Shown: in pieces, positions 1-9,285 of the stretch
How positions within the stretch are numbered: the stretch's first letter is position 1
Layout: every line of letters starts with the position of its first letter
Assembly: GCA_024704175.1 (NCBI GenBank)
Contig: CP085629.1
Location: 3,286,001 to 3,350,000, forward strand
Length of the DNA: 64,000 nt
Source of the DNA: Paenibacillus sp. P25
Lineage (GTDB): Bacteria; Bacillota; Bacilli; Paenibacillales; NBRC-103111
Direction of reading: 5' to 3'
Notes under the pieces: generated by a model
Told to the model about the DNA's origin: nothing
Databases searched by the model: none
Seen by the model: only the letters and a program-made list of their open reading frames with translations
Position numbers and translations under genes: made by a program

Positions 1-280
1 CATAGTATACCGTACTCGTATCGCTCGAATCCTTCATTTCAAAAAAATTATAAAAGGCGCTGTTGTTCCCGGTCTCCTCCAGAACGACCCGCTCGATCCC
101 TCTTAATGAGGTCTCCATGGAATCGATTACATATTTGGAGAAAACACGGTTGGCTTTTTCGGTTTCATTAATGGAAAATTCGCTGATCATGGAAACGGAA
201 ACAAAAATAAGCATGCCGACCGTTATGAACAAGATCGGAAAATACGACATCAGCGACCGGTTGTACCAGGTCTTTTCCAT
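1..280 (-). CDS. N-terminus of a membrane sensor/AraC-type regulator (truncated by window edge)
   Basis: Only the first 93 or so residues are present and the rest lies beyond base 1. The start is the ATG read leftward from 280, preceded by an AAGGGG ribosome-binding site. The protein opens with a short basic stretch, then a membrane segment (about residues 12-33), then an extracytoplasmic helix rich in Glu, Asn and Ser. This is the layout of Paenibacillus AraC regulators and YesM-like kinases that begin with a transmembrane Cache-type sensor, like the genes at 20.7-22.5 and 55.3-57.7 kb. Without the C-terminus I cannot tell an AraC protein from a histidine kinase. Confidence 0.6.
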   Translation of the reverse strand, partial: MEKTWYNRSLMSYFPILFITVGMLIFVSVSMISEFSINETEKANRVFSKYVIDSMETSLRGIERVVLEETGNNSAFYNFFEMKDSSDTSTVYY

Positions 281-536
281 ACGCCTTGCGCCCCTTCTCT
301 GGTCTTTATCCGAGGGATGGTTGCGAGCCCGTCAAGGTATCGGCGGACGAACGCACCGCCCGAAGATTAAGCGGTTAACTTATTATACAGTCTAAGTGAT
401 TTAACCTTCAATAGCATCCAGGATTTTGCTATGGAAAGGATCTGGTCGGGGTTCGGGGCGGATGCGGCTTCCTTGTACTCAGGAGGTTTATATAAAGTTC
501 GTCGTTTTATGTCGAAATGCGGCGGTAGAATTCAGA

Positions 537-1725
537 TTAGATGCCCTTTTCCCGGAACGCCCCCGCAGCGGCGGCGGTTCGCCTGCTCCTTAGGCTCATC
601 AGCCAGTAACCCAAGGCCGCGAGCAGGGCAAAGCCGGCTGCGGTGTACGGCGGCGTCAGGAGTCCGGTGCGATCATACAAATAGCCGTTCATCAGGTTGC
701 CTGCGATGGAAGCGAGAGCCGTGACGGCTGTAAAGACGGAGATCGCCGTCGTCCTGGCTTGCTTCGGTACGCTTCGGGCTATGTATTCCATCGCTGCGGC
801 GTAATAGAGGCAAAAGGTCGCCCCATGCAGCGGCTGCGTTAGGAGCGCGGTATAAGTGTGGGGAATCAGGCCGAGCCAGAGCCACCGCAGCGCATAAAAT
901 AGGCCCGCGACGGCCAGCGTCCGGAGCGGACCCCAGCGGCCGACTACGGCGGAGGCGTAGTAAAAGAACGGCAGTTCGCAAACGGCGGAGATCATAATCG
1001 CCATCCCGATATAGCTTTGGTCGCCGCCCAAGTCGTGAATGTAAATACCGAAGAAGGAGCCGTAAAAGCTGTTCGCCACCTGCAGCAGAACCGCCATCAG
1101 TAAAAACAGCAGGAATTGCACGGAAAACAGGCGGTATGGTGCCGCTTGTCCATTATCCCGTTGATCCGCATGGGTCTGGGAGCCCGGGGCGATCCTCAGG
1201 GTGATGACCGTTCCCGCGGCCAGGATTAGAGCGGCCGTAATAAAGATGGCTGCCTAACGGCAGACGTAAGGTCAAAGCGGTGGCGATCAAGCCGCCGATG
1301 CCGTAGCCGATCGAGCCCCACAAGCGGAATCGCCCGTATTGACCGGAGCCCCGCTGCAAATAAGAGAGCGTAAAGCTGTCCAGCAGTGACGGGAACGCGC
1401 TTATAAAGAGCGTGAGAAATCCCATCGATAAGACGAAATACACAAGATGATGAGCCAGTGTAAACCCGATCAGGGAGGCGGCGGCGCCGCAAAGAAGGAT
1501 CGTCATGATGGCCGCGTTCCGATTGTACCGGTCAGCCGTCCAGCCCCATAAGAGCGGCGCAAGAAAGCCGATCACCGGTACGATGCCGAGCACGCTTCCG
1601 ATTTCCACCCCGCTTAGGCCGCCGGATTGCAGATAGACCGAAACGTAGGGCTGGTAAACTCCGGTTGCCGCATAGTAGAGAAAGTACATTTGAACCAGCA
1701 TCCATTTGATCTTCGCGTCATTCAT
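537..1725 (-). CDS. MFS_1_like / PPP-family major facilitator transporter (one frameshift)
   Basis: A 12-helix permease of about 395 residues. The N-terminal half has a typical first helix (YFLYYAATGVYQPY) and a GWTADRYNR loop; the C-terminal half continues with VANSFYGSFFGIYIHDLGG and further helices. This matches the LacY-like MFS_1_like group, whose substrates are usually unassigned. The two halves are in different frames, with the break near 1245-1255. The frame jump preserves helix continuity, so the gene is probably whole in the organism. The ATG at 1725 (MNDAKIK) follows a GGAAGGGG site; a GTG at 1752 is less likely. The substrate cannot be inferred. Confidence 0.75.
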
Positions 1726-1911
1726 GACAGCCCGCGCCCCTTCCGCTTCCACTGCAAAAGCACGATATGTCCTTCTATTTTATATCGGAACGGGCTCGCG
1801 TCCATCAACCAATTTAATTCCGTCAAACAACAGGAAGGCCGGACGGCCCGGAGTCGTCCGATGAACCGGATTCCGGCGATAAACTTTTTTCCGTTTAGGG
1901 GCGTTTCTGGA

Positions 1912-1950
1912 GAAAAAAAGCCGCCCGGGCCGAGGCCCGAGCGGCGAAGC
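1912..1950 (-). terminator. Rho-independent terminator of the FIMAH-domain protein gene
   Basis: A GC-rich hairpin (GCCGC..CGGGC / GCCCG..GCGGC) is followed on the minus strand by seven T. It lies just beyond the stop codon at 1964. Confidence 0.75.
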
Positions 1951-1963
1951 ATGTACTGCTTGT

Positions 1964-4900
1964 TTAATTTTTGCCGAGCAAATCGTTAATCAGCGAGATG
2001 AGCTGATCGGCGCCTTCAGCGGACAGACCGCCGGATTCTTTCGCGCCCTGGACAGCCTTCAGCAGGTCATTCAAATGCTTGACCGCCTGATCGTTGTTTC
2101 CTTTTTGCAGCTGGGACTCCACCTGATTCAGCTTAGCTGTGATAGAGGTTTGAATGCCTTTGTTTTTAAATTGGCCGTTCTTCATCAGCTGTTCGATCAA
2201 ATCGCGGAGGGACGTGAAGTTCCACTCCACCTTAAAGCTGAAGCTGTTCTCCGCCGTATTGCCGGCGTTGTCCGTTACCGAATATTTGACCGTATGCGTT
2301 CCGAACCCGATCAGCAGTGCCGGAATCGGCTGGCCGGAAGTGATTTCCTTCTGATCCAGGAACAGCTTCTGGCCGGCAACGCCGGACAGCGCATCGGAGC
2401 TCGTCAGTTCAAAGCGGATGATGCTTAATGGACTTACGTTGTGCACCGCTTTCCCGTTTTGGGTGAGCGTTACAGCCGGCGCGGTAGTGTCCAGGCGCAT
2501 CATTACGGATTGCTCCGCCTCACGATTGCCTGCCGCATCCGTCGAGTAATAGCGAATGGTGTTCGTTCCGTCCGTTCCCAGTATAATCGGCCCCGCGTAA
2601 GTGGTCCAGCCGCCGCCGTTCAGCGAGTACACCGTGGACGCGACGCCGGAGGCGGCGTCATAAGCGGATAGCGCTACCGTAACGCTTCGGTTATACCAGC
2701 CCTGTGCGCCGGGACCTTCCGAAGGAGCGGCTGTCGTGATTGGAGCCGTACGGTCGATGCGGACGTTCAGCGTCTGTACCTGCTCGCTGTTGCCGGCTGC
2801 ATCGGTAGAGAAGAACTGCACGGTATTGACGCCTTCGCCGCTTACCGTAAGCGGCGCCGTGTAAGCGGTCCAGCCGCCGGCGTTAACCTGTACCTGGGTC
2901 CCCGTTACGCCGGAGCCGCCGTTATCGGCCGCCGTCAGGGTAACGGTCACGTCACCGTTATACCAGCCGTTCTCATTCGGCTCCTTCGAGAGCTGAGCCG
3001 CCGTTACCGGGGAGCCGTGTCCACCGCGGTGAAGTCAGCGAGCCCTCTCGGCTTCAGCTGGAATACTCCCTTGAAGATCGAGGCTACGCCGCCTACCGTC
3101 ACCGTTTGACCGTTCTGATACGGGAAGGCGCTCTGCGTCAGTCCCGTTCTGGCATCGACACGAACATGGGTGGTGTTCGTTCCGGACACTGCGTCGAACT
3201 CAAATGAACCTGTAGGCGAAGCGGAGACGAGATTTTGGATTTTCACTTTTTGCAGCTCGACCAATTGGCCCTGGTTATCATTCGTTACGCCCACCACTGC
3301 CTGCTTGACGGGAAGTGCGGCGGTTCCCGTCTTGCTGATCGCGACCGGGTCGCTCAGCTCGAGCTCCGTATTGAACACAGCCAGCGGTGCGGAGACGGAG
3401 ACGACATCGCCCTGGTGAAAACCGGCCTGATTCTGGAACACATAGATGCCGCCGCTGGCATCCTGAAGGTAGAAGCCTTGGTACGCCGAAGGAGCCGGGT
3501 TCTGTGGTGACTACGCCTTCAACAGTAACCAAAGTGCCTGCGCTTTGCTTGCGGGCATCGGCAATCGCCGTTTTCGCCGGAATGACCGGCCCTTCCGGAG
3601 GCGGCGGCTCGGCCGGAACGTTCGCGATCGTGACAGCTTCCGTCTTCAGCGCATTGCCGTTTTGTCTCAGCCTGAGGCTGGCGGCTCCGCTCGTTCCGGA
3701 CTTGATCCGAACCGTCAGGTCCTTGGAGGCATGGCCCGAGCTGTTCGCTGTCAGCGCAAAGGTGGAGCTGTATCCGTAGCTAGTCGGCCACGTGCCGTCG
3801 GCGTTCTGGATTTGCGCGACCTGCGTCCCGCCGGTCAGATAAATGCCGACGCTGAAGCCGGAAACGGTAGCGCCCGGCGCGAGATTGTCCGCGACCACGC
3901 GGATTTGGAATTGCTGCGCATTCGGCGCTGGGCCTGTTTTACAAAGCTATAAGTAGGATTGCTAACCGGAGCCGTGGAACCATATGAACCCGGCTTGAAC
4001 GTGGTTGGATCCCACCATTTGTACCCTGCTGCAGGCGCGGCCCACGGCTCTGCTTGAGGCTCGGTGCTGTTCGCCGGCGTTTCCATCGGCAGGAGCGCCG
4101 TCGGTTGATCCAGCTGAAGTCCCGGCACCTGCGACAAGGAGGTGTAGCTTTCCTTTTTCGCCAGCCAATTCACGATGTTAACGAGCAGGGTGCCGTCGTT
4201 CTGCTCCTTGAAGCCGTCGTAGGTCGTCTTCGTCTGTCCCGTTTCCTCGCGCACATACTTCGGCGTAGCATCCTCTACCGGCGAGGAGTCGCCGATGAAT
4301 GCGGCTTTCCCGGCCCCGGCTTTCGCTACAGCCGCGTAGGGTCCTTCGGCTTTGCCTCCGCCGTTATATACGCCTTGGTCTACTGCATTGGCCCAGGCCT
4401 GGTTCGTCTGCGGCAAATAGACGATCCCCTTCGCTTTGGCCGGATCCATGATGGCCAAGGTGGAGCCGGCGTGCATAGCCACGCTGTTCACGCCGCTCGT
4501 AATTCCGAAAGCCTGATCGGGAGACACAATATCCGATGTATTGATATCGCCAAGCGCGTTATAGCGGAAGCGGACGCCGAAATTCGTCGCCAGCCAGTCG
4601 GAGCTGGCTACGCCCTGCATGGTCGCCGAAGCGCGTTCCTCCGCGCTCATGCCTTTAGCCGGGTCTTCCCAGGCTCCGCGCCGGTAGCCGTTCATCACTT
4701 CGGAGGCGTCCCAGCGGTTTTTATTGCGGTCCGCGTTGTAGTGGTCGGCAATGAAGAAAATGCTGCCGCCGCCCTGAACGTACTGCTGCATCGCGTCCTG
4801 CTCGCTGGTTTTGTAAGGAATGTTGGCTTCGCCGATAACGAATACGTCATAATCCTTCAGATCGTCGAGCGTAATCGGCGCTGCTTTGCGGAGCTCCTTG

Positions 4901-5181
4901 ACGTAAAAGCCGTCATTCGCCAGCGCGTTCGCGAAATCGGAGAACCCGCCGTCAATGACCCAATCCGCGGCGCCCGCCGTCTGGCCGTGGGTATTGTCGA
5001 ACAGCACCTTCTTCCCGGCGTTGCCGTTCACCACTTTGGCATTAATGAACGGGGCCGGATCGTTCGGGCCCTCCGCATGCGCCTCAGGCGCCCAGCCGGC
5101 CAGTCCCGCCGGAGGAAGCAAAAGCGACAGCGCTAGAGCGCTTTTAAGCAGCCGCCGCTTCCACTTGAATCGATTCATCAT
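1964..5181 (-). CDS. Large secreted multidomain protein: GATase-like + YhcR-type OB + OmpL47-like repeats + C-terminal FIMAH domain (three frameshifts)
   Basis: The reconstructed protein is about 1070 residues. The order is: signal peptide ending LAGWAPEAHA (residues 1-36); an alpha/beta ThuA/GATase-like domain (about 40-350, with VLFDNTHGQ, GGSIFFIADHY and VNWLAKK); a beta-sandwich; a YhcR-type OB fold (FYLQDASGGIYVFQ); two copies of an OmpL47-like module (VTVTLTAADNGGSGVTGTQVQ and VTVALSAYDAASGVASTVYS), each ending STDAAGN; a third Ig-like repeat; and a C-terminal FIMAH domain (LRDLIEQLMKNGQFKNKGIQ). Breaks lie at 3937-3940 (T4), about 3485 and 3009-3012 (G4); one base restores frame at each. 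Relatives are often called endonuclease or DNA-binding protein without firm evidence. It probably acts at the cell surface on nucleic acid or polymer. Confidence 0.75.
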
Positions 5182-5322
5182 TCATTTCCCTCCATGTCCC
5201 ATGGTCGTACCTTTAGGCAGTATTTTCTAACTCTACCAACCTTATTCTACCATTAGTTGAGATGGAAGAAAGATCATTTTTTTGTAAAGATGCTGTACGG
5301 AAGCAAAGGGCTCTCCCTACGC

Positions 5323-7445
5323 TTATGGCAGCTTCGTCAGGCCGAAATGCCACTGCACCTCGCCGTAAGTAGGCGGGAACGATCCCGTATGCGGCGTCAG
5401 CTCGCCGTTCCAGCCGCCGTCGGTATGCCGGACCGCTCTGGCCGTCCGCCAAACGCAGCGTCCCTGCTTATAATCCAGCGTCTCGCCGTCGTCGTCATAA
5501 AGCTGCGCTTCCCCTTCGGTTTCGCCGAAATGGCACAGGATGAGAGGCACCTGCTCGCCCGGACGCGGGGCATGAGCCGCGGACCGCCGTCATCGGAATA
5601 ACCGCTCCGTCACGGACGAAGACCGGAATGCGCTCGAGTCCCGGTTCTACCCGCACTACGGTTCCGCCTTCGAACACTTCTCCGGTCTCGAGCCCGTACC
5701 AGCGCCCTTCCGGCGACCACACCTCTCGTTCCGTCTCCCCTCGAACAGCGGCGCAACCAGCAGCGAATCGCCGACCAGAAACTGGTCGTCCCATTCCCTT
5801 CTTGCGGTTGCCGCCGTAAGCCGCGTCGACCGTATCCAGCTTCTTCTCCTGCACCACCCCCGGATCCAAGGAAGCGGATGCTCCCTGCCCGATAAGCGGC
5901 ATCGCCCGGAACGGCGGCGTCCCATCTTCGTGGTAACGCGCAAACGCGCTGTACAGGTAGGGCATGAGCCGCATCCGTAGCTGGATGTAATGCCGCACGA
6001 TCGATTCCACCTCCGGAAAGCTCCACGGCTTGGTCCCGTCGCCCCAGGCGTTCAGCATGGCCATAGGTGAGAAGCAGACCGACTGCATGCGGCGGACCCA
6101 ATCCTCGGCGCTCTTCGCTTTGCGCACCTCCGGGGTCCAGAGCAGGCCGCTGAAGGAGGAGTTAACGAGCGCCCGCACAAACTGACGGTGATCGTATAGG
6201 TCGGAATAGAGCACATAAGGCAAAGAGGAAGCGCCCGTACCGGAAGCCCGGACCAGCCCGTAGGTTCTCTTATTTTCTTCGGCGTACAGCTCTGCCGTCA
6301 TTTTCTGGAACAAGAGGCCGTAAATCTGCCGCATCTGCTCGCCGTCCGTACCGGAAGGAAACTCGGCATGTGCCGGGAACATCCAGGAATTATTCGTCAG
6401 CTCGTCGCCGTCACACTCGTCGAGCTTGTAGCCGGATACGCCGACGGTGACATGCTTCCCGCGGTGCTGCTCCTGGTAAATCCGCCTCGCTTCGTCCAGC
6501 GTGTAATCCGGCGCGAGGCCCGCCCACACGGAATACGTCCCGGAAAGCGGCCTAAGCGGCTCATAAATTTCAGCCTCCGGCGAGACATAAGGATGCTCCC
6601 ACAGGTTGACACGAAAGCCTTCCTGGGCCATGCCGGTCACAAACGCCTCCGGATCCGGAAAACGTTCCTGATTCCACTCGTAAGTAACCGGATAGCTCTT
6701 GCTGTGCCAGCCGGGCTCAAGGCCAATGACATCGCATGGAAAATCGCGCTTTCGGAATTCAAGCGCCTCCTCCTTCACCTGCTCATCGCTGTACAGCGTC
6801 GGCACCCGGTGCCAGAAGCCGAGCCCCCAGCGCGGCGGCAGCGTTCCGCCTCCACACATTAAATTGTAGCGCCGAACCGCATCCAGCGGGGTACTTCCGC
6901 CAAATACGTAGACGTCCGCCCCTTCCGGCGGCAGCACCCACTCCATGCGCTCCGAGACCGGCGTCGCTTTCCAGCGGCTCTTGTCGTTGTTGCGGTCGAC
7001 CGCCTGCGCCTGGCCCGTCTCATCCGCCCGCATGCTCGACCCGCAATACACGGTGACGATCCGGGACGTATCGATCAATACGCCGTAGCCCCGGTCCGAC
7101 ACGATAAAAGGCACCGGCGCATGCGTTTCGCCCGTATCCTGCTTCGGGTCGCTGTTCACCCGGAGGAACCTTGTCCGCCCTCTATGATTCATCCGCATAA
7201 AATGAAGCCCCAGCCCGTACAGCTTCTCGTCCGCCGTCAGCGGCAGGCGCAGCAGTATTCTGCGGGCGTCCCGCTCGCAGTCTTCGCCTTCCAGCGGGAA
7301 GGGGGCTTCGCCCATCCGCTCCAAAGCTTCCTTCTTCGGCTCGCAGACCCGTAACCGACATCGGAGTCGGACCCTCCGGACTTCCGACGGTCGTTTTCCA
7401 AACCCCCGGATAGATTAATTCCCATTTCAGCTCGATCGTTTGCAC
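5323..7445 (-). CDS. Glycoside hydrolase family 31 (alpha-glucosidase/alpha-galactosidase type), frameshifted
   Basis: A cytoplasmic retaining alpha-glycosidase of about 705 residues with no signal peptide. It has the N-terminal beta-sandwich (LYGLGLHFMRMNHRG), the TIM barrel (PPRWGLGFWHRV, DVIGLEPGWHSKSYP), the nucleophile strand VGVSGYKLDECDG and the later barrel segment SLPYVLYSDLYDHRQ, then a beta domain ending GETEGEAQLYDDDGETLDYK. Frames change near 7347 and 5579. Within the long central frame a compensating pair (5790-5792 and 5737-5740) leaves about 17 wrong residues where DDQFLVGDSLLVAPLFEG is encoded in the next frame. A GTG start at 7445 follows GGAAGGA. It is divergent from the AraC gene at 7566, which may regulate it. 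Substrate specificity is not resolvable. Confidence 0.82.
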
Positions 7446-7490
7446 GCTCAGTCCATCCTTCCGATTTTTTCTCCATCTTATCAAAAGGGG

Positions 7491-7519
7491 CTGAAGCTGG
7501 CTTTGGCCTATGGTATACT
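7491..7519 (+). promoter_or_regulatory. Candidate sigma-A promoter for the AraC gene
   Basis: TATACT at 7514-7519 is a good -10 box. The -35 (CTGAAG at 7491, 17 bases upstream) is weak. It sits in the short divergent region between the GH31 gene and the AraC regulator and precedes the ATG at 7566 by about 45 bases, which argues against an ATG start at 7510. Confidence 0.4.
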
Positions 7520-7565
7520 ATTTGCACGATTCTAGGGTTAATTCCTTTATCAGGCGGGTATGCAC

Positions 7566-8450
7566 ATGGATATCACTGAAATTTCGTTCGACCAAATCCG
7601 ACCGCATCCTGGGGGCGGATTTCTACACGTTCCGGCCGGGTCTCCGGGTGGGACCGAGGCCGCCTTATGCCCATTCGTTCATCTATATCGTATCCGGCCG
7701 AGGCAGGGTTAAAGTGGACGGCACGGCGTTCGAAGCCGGTCCGCTGGACCTGTTCTACATCGAGCCCGGCGCCGAGCACAGCTATACGGCGGACGCGGCC
7801 GATCCGATGGTCCATGCATCGGTATATGCCGATCTGCTCTGGGACACGACCCCCAAGCCGAAGGGCGACAAACAGCTGAACTGCTATTCGCCCTCCGCCT
7901 TCGCGCCCGAGCTCTGCGCCGCCCGCGTCCGTTTCCGGGAAGATATCCACCTCCCTGTCAAGACGACGGCGCCGAACCACGCGGAGTGGATGGAAGATTT
8001 TCTGTCCGTCATCCGGAATTTCGAGCGGAACGATCCTTGGGGACCCGTTGAGCTGAGGGCGCGGTTTGAAGGCTTCCTTACCGGATATGCACGTTTCTTG
8101 GCTCATCCGTTTGACCCGAACGATCCGCGGATCCGCAAAATGATCGAATGGATGAACGCTCATGTGCAAAGCGACTTCCGCCTCTCCGCATGGGCACGGT
8201 CGCTGCAGCTCAGCGAAGCTTATTTATACGAGCTGTTCCGGAAGGAAACGGGCTACAGCCCGCAGCATTACTTTATGCGCGCCGGCTGGAGCAGGCTAAG
8301 ACCGAGCTTCGCGAGACGGACGACTCGGTCACGGCGATCTCGGAGCGGCTCGGCTTTTCCTCCCTTCATTATTTTTCAAGGCAGTTCGCCAAGGTGCAGC
8401 AGGAGTCGCCCCAGCAATACCGGAAGCGGATCCGCAGCTACGAAGCTTGA
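7566..8450 (+). CDS. AraC-family regulator with cupin sensor domain (frameshifted)
   Basis: About 290 residues. An N-terminal cupin-like AraC binding domain (PPYAHSFIYIVSGRGRVKVDG, then DLFYIEPGAEHSY) is followed by two helix-turn-helix units: FRLSAWARSLQLSEAYLYELF and, in another frame, VTAISERLGFSSLHYFSRQF. The second unit comes with the terminal QQYRKRIRSYEA. A frame change near 8287 splits the DNA-binding domain. A second near 7603 separates the likely start (MDITEISFDQIR) from the cupin. It is transcribed away from the GH31 gene and is probably its sugar-responsive activator, an inference from position. Confidence 0.78.
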
Positions 8451-8476
8451 AGCTCGGAATTCAATAGACGCCGGGT

Positions 8477-8981
8477 TTGACGCCGGATTACAATAGAGCT
8501 TGGAAGCTCGATGAGAGCCTCCGTGCGGCATCCCAGGAAAGCGGTGATCGGTACAGTGATCAGTTTACGGTTATCAGGTACATCTTTCGATATGCTTCAA
8601 GAGCCGCGGCGCTGGTCGCGGAATGGAATGCCGAAGTGGAGCGGGTCCCGGAAGGCTACCTGTTCCTGCCGGAATATATGATGCGCATTCATGGCATCGG
8701 GATTGATGAGGAAGATCAGGGCTGGCGGTTGTGGCGGGAGGCGGAGGCGACCACCTGGGAGGATTTCCTGCTGATGCACATGGCGCACCGATTGGCATTC
8801 AAGCACGGCCTGCTGCTGGAGCTGGAAGCCGCCGGCAAGCACGCGTTTGCTCGAGCCCGCGCCCGAGCGGTTCGCCACCTTCGATCATTATGCGGATCAA
8901 GTACTCGCCAAGGAAGAGGGGCTGGTGCGGGACATCAAGAAAAATTGGGTCTACTCCCACCGGCGGCGTTCCTTGCACTGA
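8477..8981 (+). CDS. Hypothetical protein (frameshifted near 8848)
   Basis: I do not recognise this family. The corrected product is about 168 residues, soluble and rich in aromatic and acidic residues (FTVIRYIFRYASRAAALVAE, MRIHGIGIDEEDQGW, TTWEDFLLMHMAHRL). After the break it ends FDHYADQVLAKEEGLVRDIKK and SHRRRSLH. No membrane segment or signal peptide is visible. The TTG at 8477 is the best start in frame but has a weak ribosome-binding site. It follows the AraC gene by 26 bases and may share its transcript; a hairpin at 9005-9032 closes the unit. Confidence 0.5.
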
Positions 8982-9004
8982 ACGTCTTACCCCCTTATTC
9001 GAAA

Positions 9005-9032
9005 AGGCGGCGCATCGTTCCATGCGCCGCCT
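9005..9032 (+). terminator. Hairpin/terminator after the hypothetical gene
   Basis: A perfect 11-base stem (AGGCGGCGCAT / ATGCGCCGCCT) with a six-base loop; a short T run follows five bases later. It is nearly the same sequence as the hairpin at 9247-9274. Confidence 0.6.
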
Positions 9033-9080
9033 CAGAGTTTTGAGAAACCCAGATGTGCGGAAAAATGCAAAAGGTAATAG

Positions 9081-9197
9081 GTGGGGTATCCCCTGCAGGA
9101 GCGAAAGCGCCCGCCTTTGTTATCGGAAAATGACCGCTGTATAGCGAATCAATTGAAAATTTTCCGATAACGACAGCGGCCCGAGGGGATACCCCAC
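9081..9197. repeat. Compound nested palindromic element, copy 1
   Basis: The outer arms GTGGGGTATCCCCT (9081-9094) and AGGGGATACCCCAC (9184-9197) are perfect inverted repeats. Inside them GTTATCGGAAAA (9119-9130) and TTTTCCGATAAC (9160-9171) pair perfectly, and the centre holds a CGCT-GTAT-AGCG mini-hairpin. The segment AGCGCCCGCCTTTGTTATCG resembles AGCGTCCGCCTTTGAAATCG of the element at 12916-13075 on its minus strand, so the two look like members of one family. It resembles REP/BIME or MITE-like intergenic repeats, or a structured RNA. Confidence 0.7.
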
Positions 9198-9246
9198 TGG
9201 AATACCAAGGCAGGTTTCTTTATCACATGGGTTTCCGGGCAAGCTC

Positions 9247-9274
9247 AGGCGGCGCATCATTTCATGCGCCGCCT
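9247..9274 (+). terminator. Second copy of the AGGCGGCGCAT hairpin
   Basis: The same 11-base stem as 9005-9032 with loop CATTTC in place of CGTTCC, followed by TTTT on the plus strand. Being symmetric it may also end the minus-strand operon whose last stop codon is at 9286. Confidence 0.6.
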
Positions 9275-9285
9275 TTTCGTCTCCC

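Larger units (their letters stand above)
8982..9285. other. Intergenic region with twin hairpins and a compound palindrome
   Basis: No gene is visible. The stretch holds two near-identical hairpins (9005-9032 and 9247-9274) flanking a 117-base nested inverted repeat (9081-9197), described separately. Confidence 0.7.

Noticed and set aside
4054..5136. A 360-residue open frame on the plus strand
   Set aside because: Antisense to the signal peptide and GATase-like part of the FIMAH protein; Arg/His-rich composition typical of a shadow frame.
7510..7565. ATG at 7510 as the AraC gene start
   Set aside because: It overlaps a TATACT -10 box and lacks a ribosome-binding site; the residues it adds do not resemble the family.
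8982..9285. A riboswitch or 6S-like RNA in the palindromic region
   Set aside because: It is not placed as a leader of a coding sequence, it matches no riboswitch consensus I know, and its related copy at 12916 suggests a repeat family instead.
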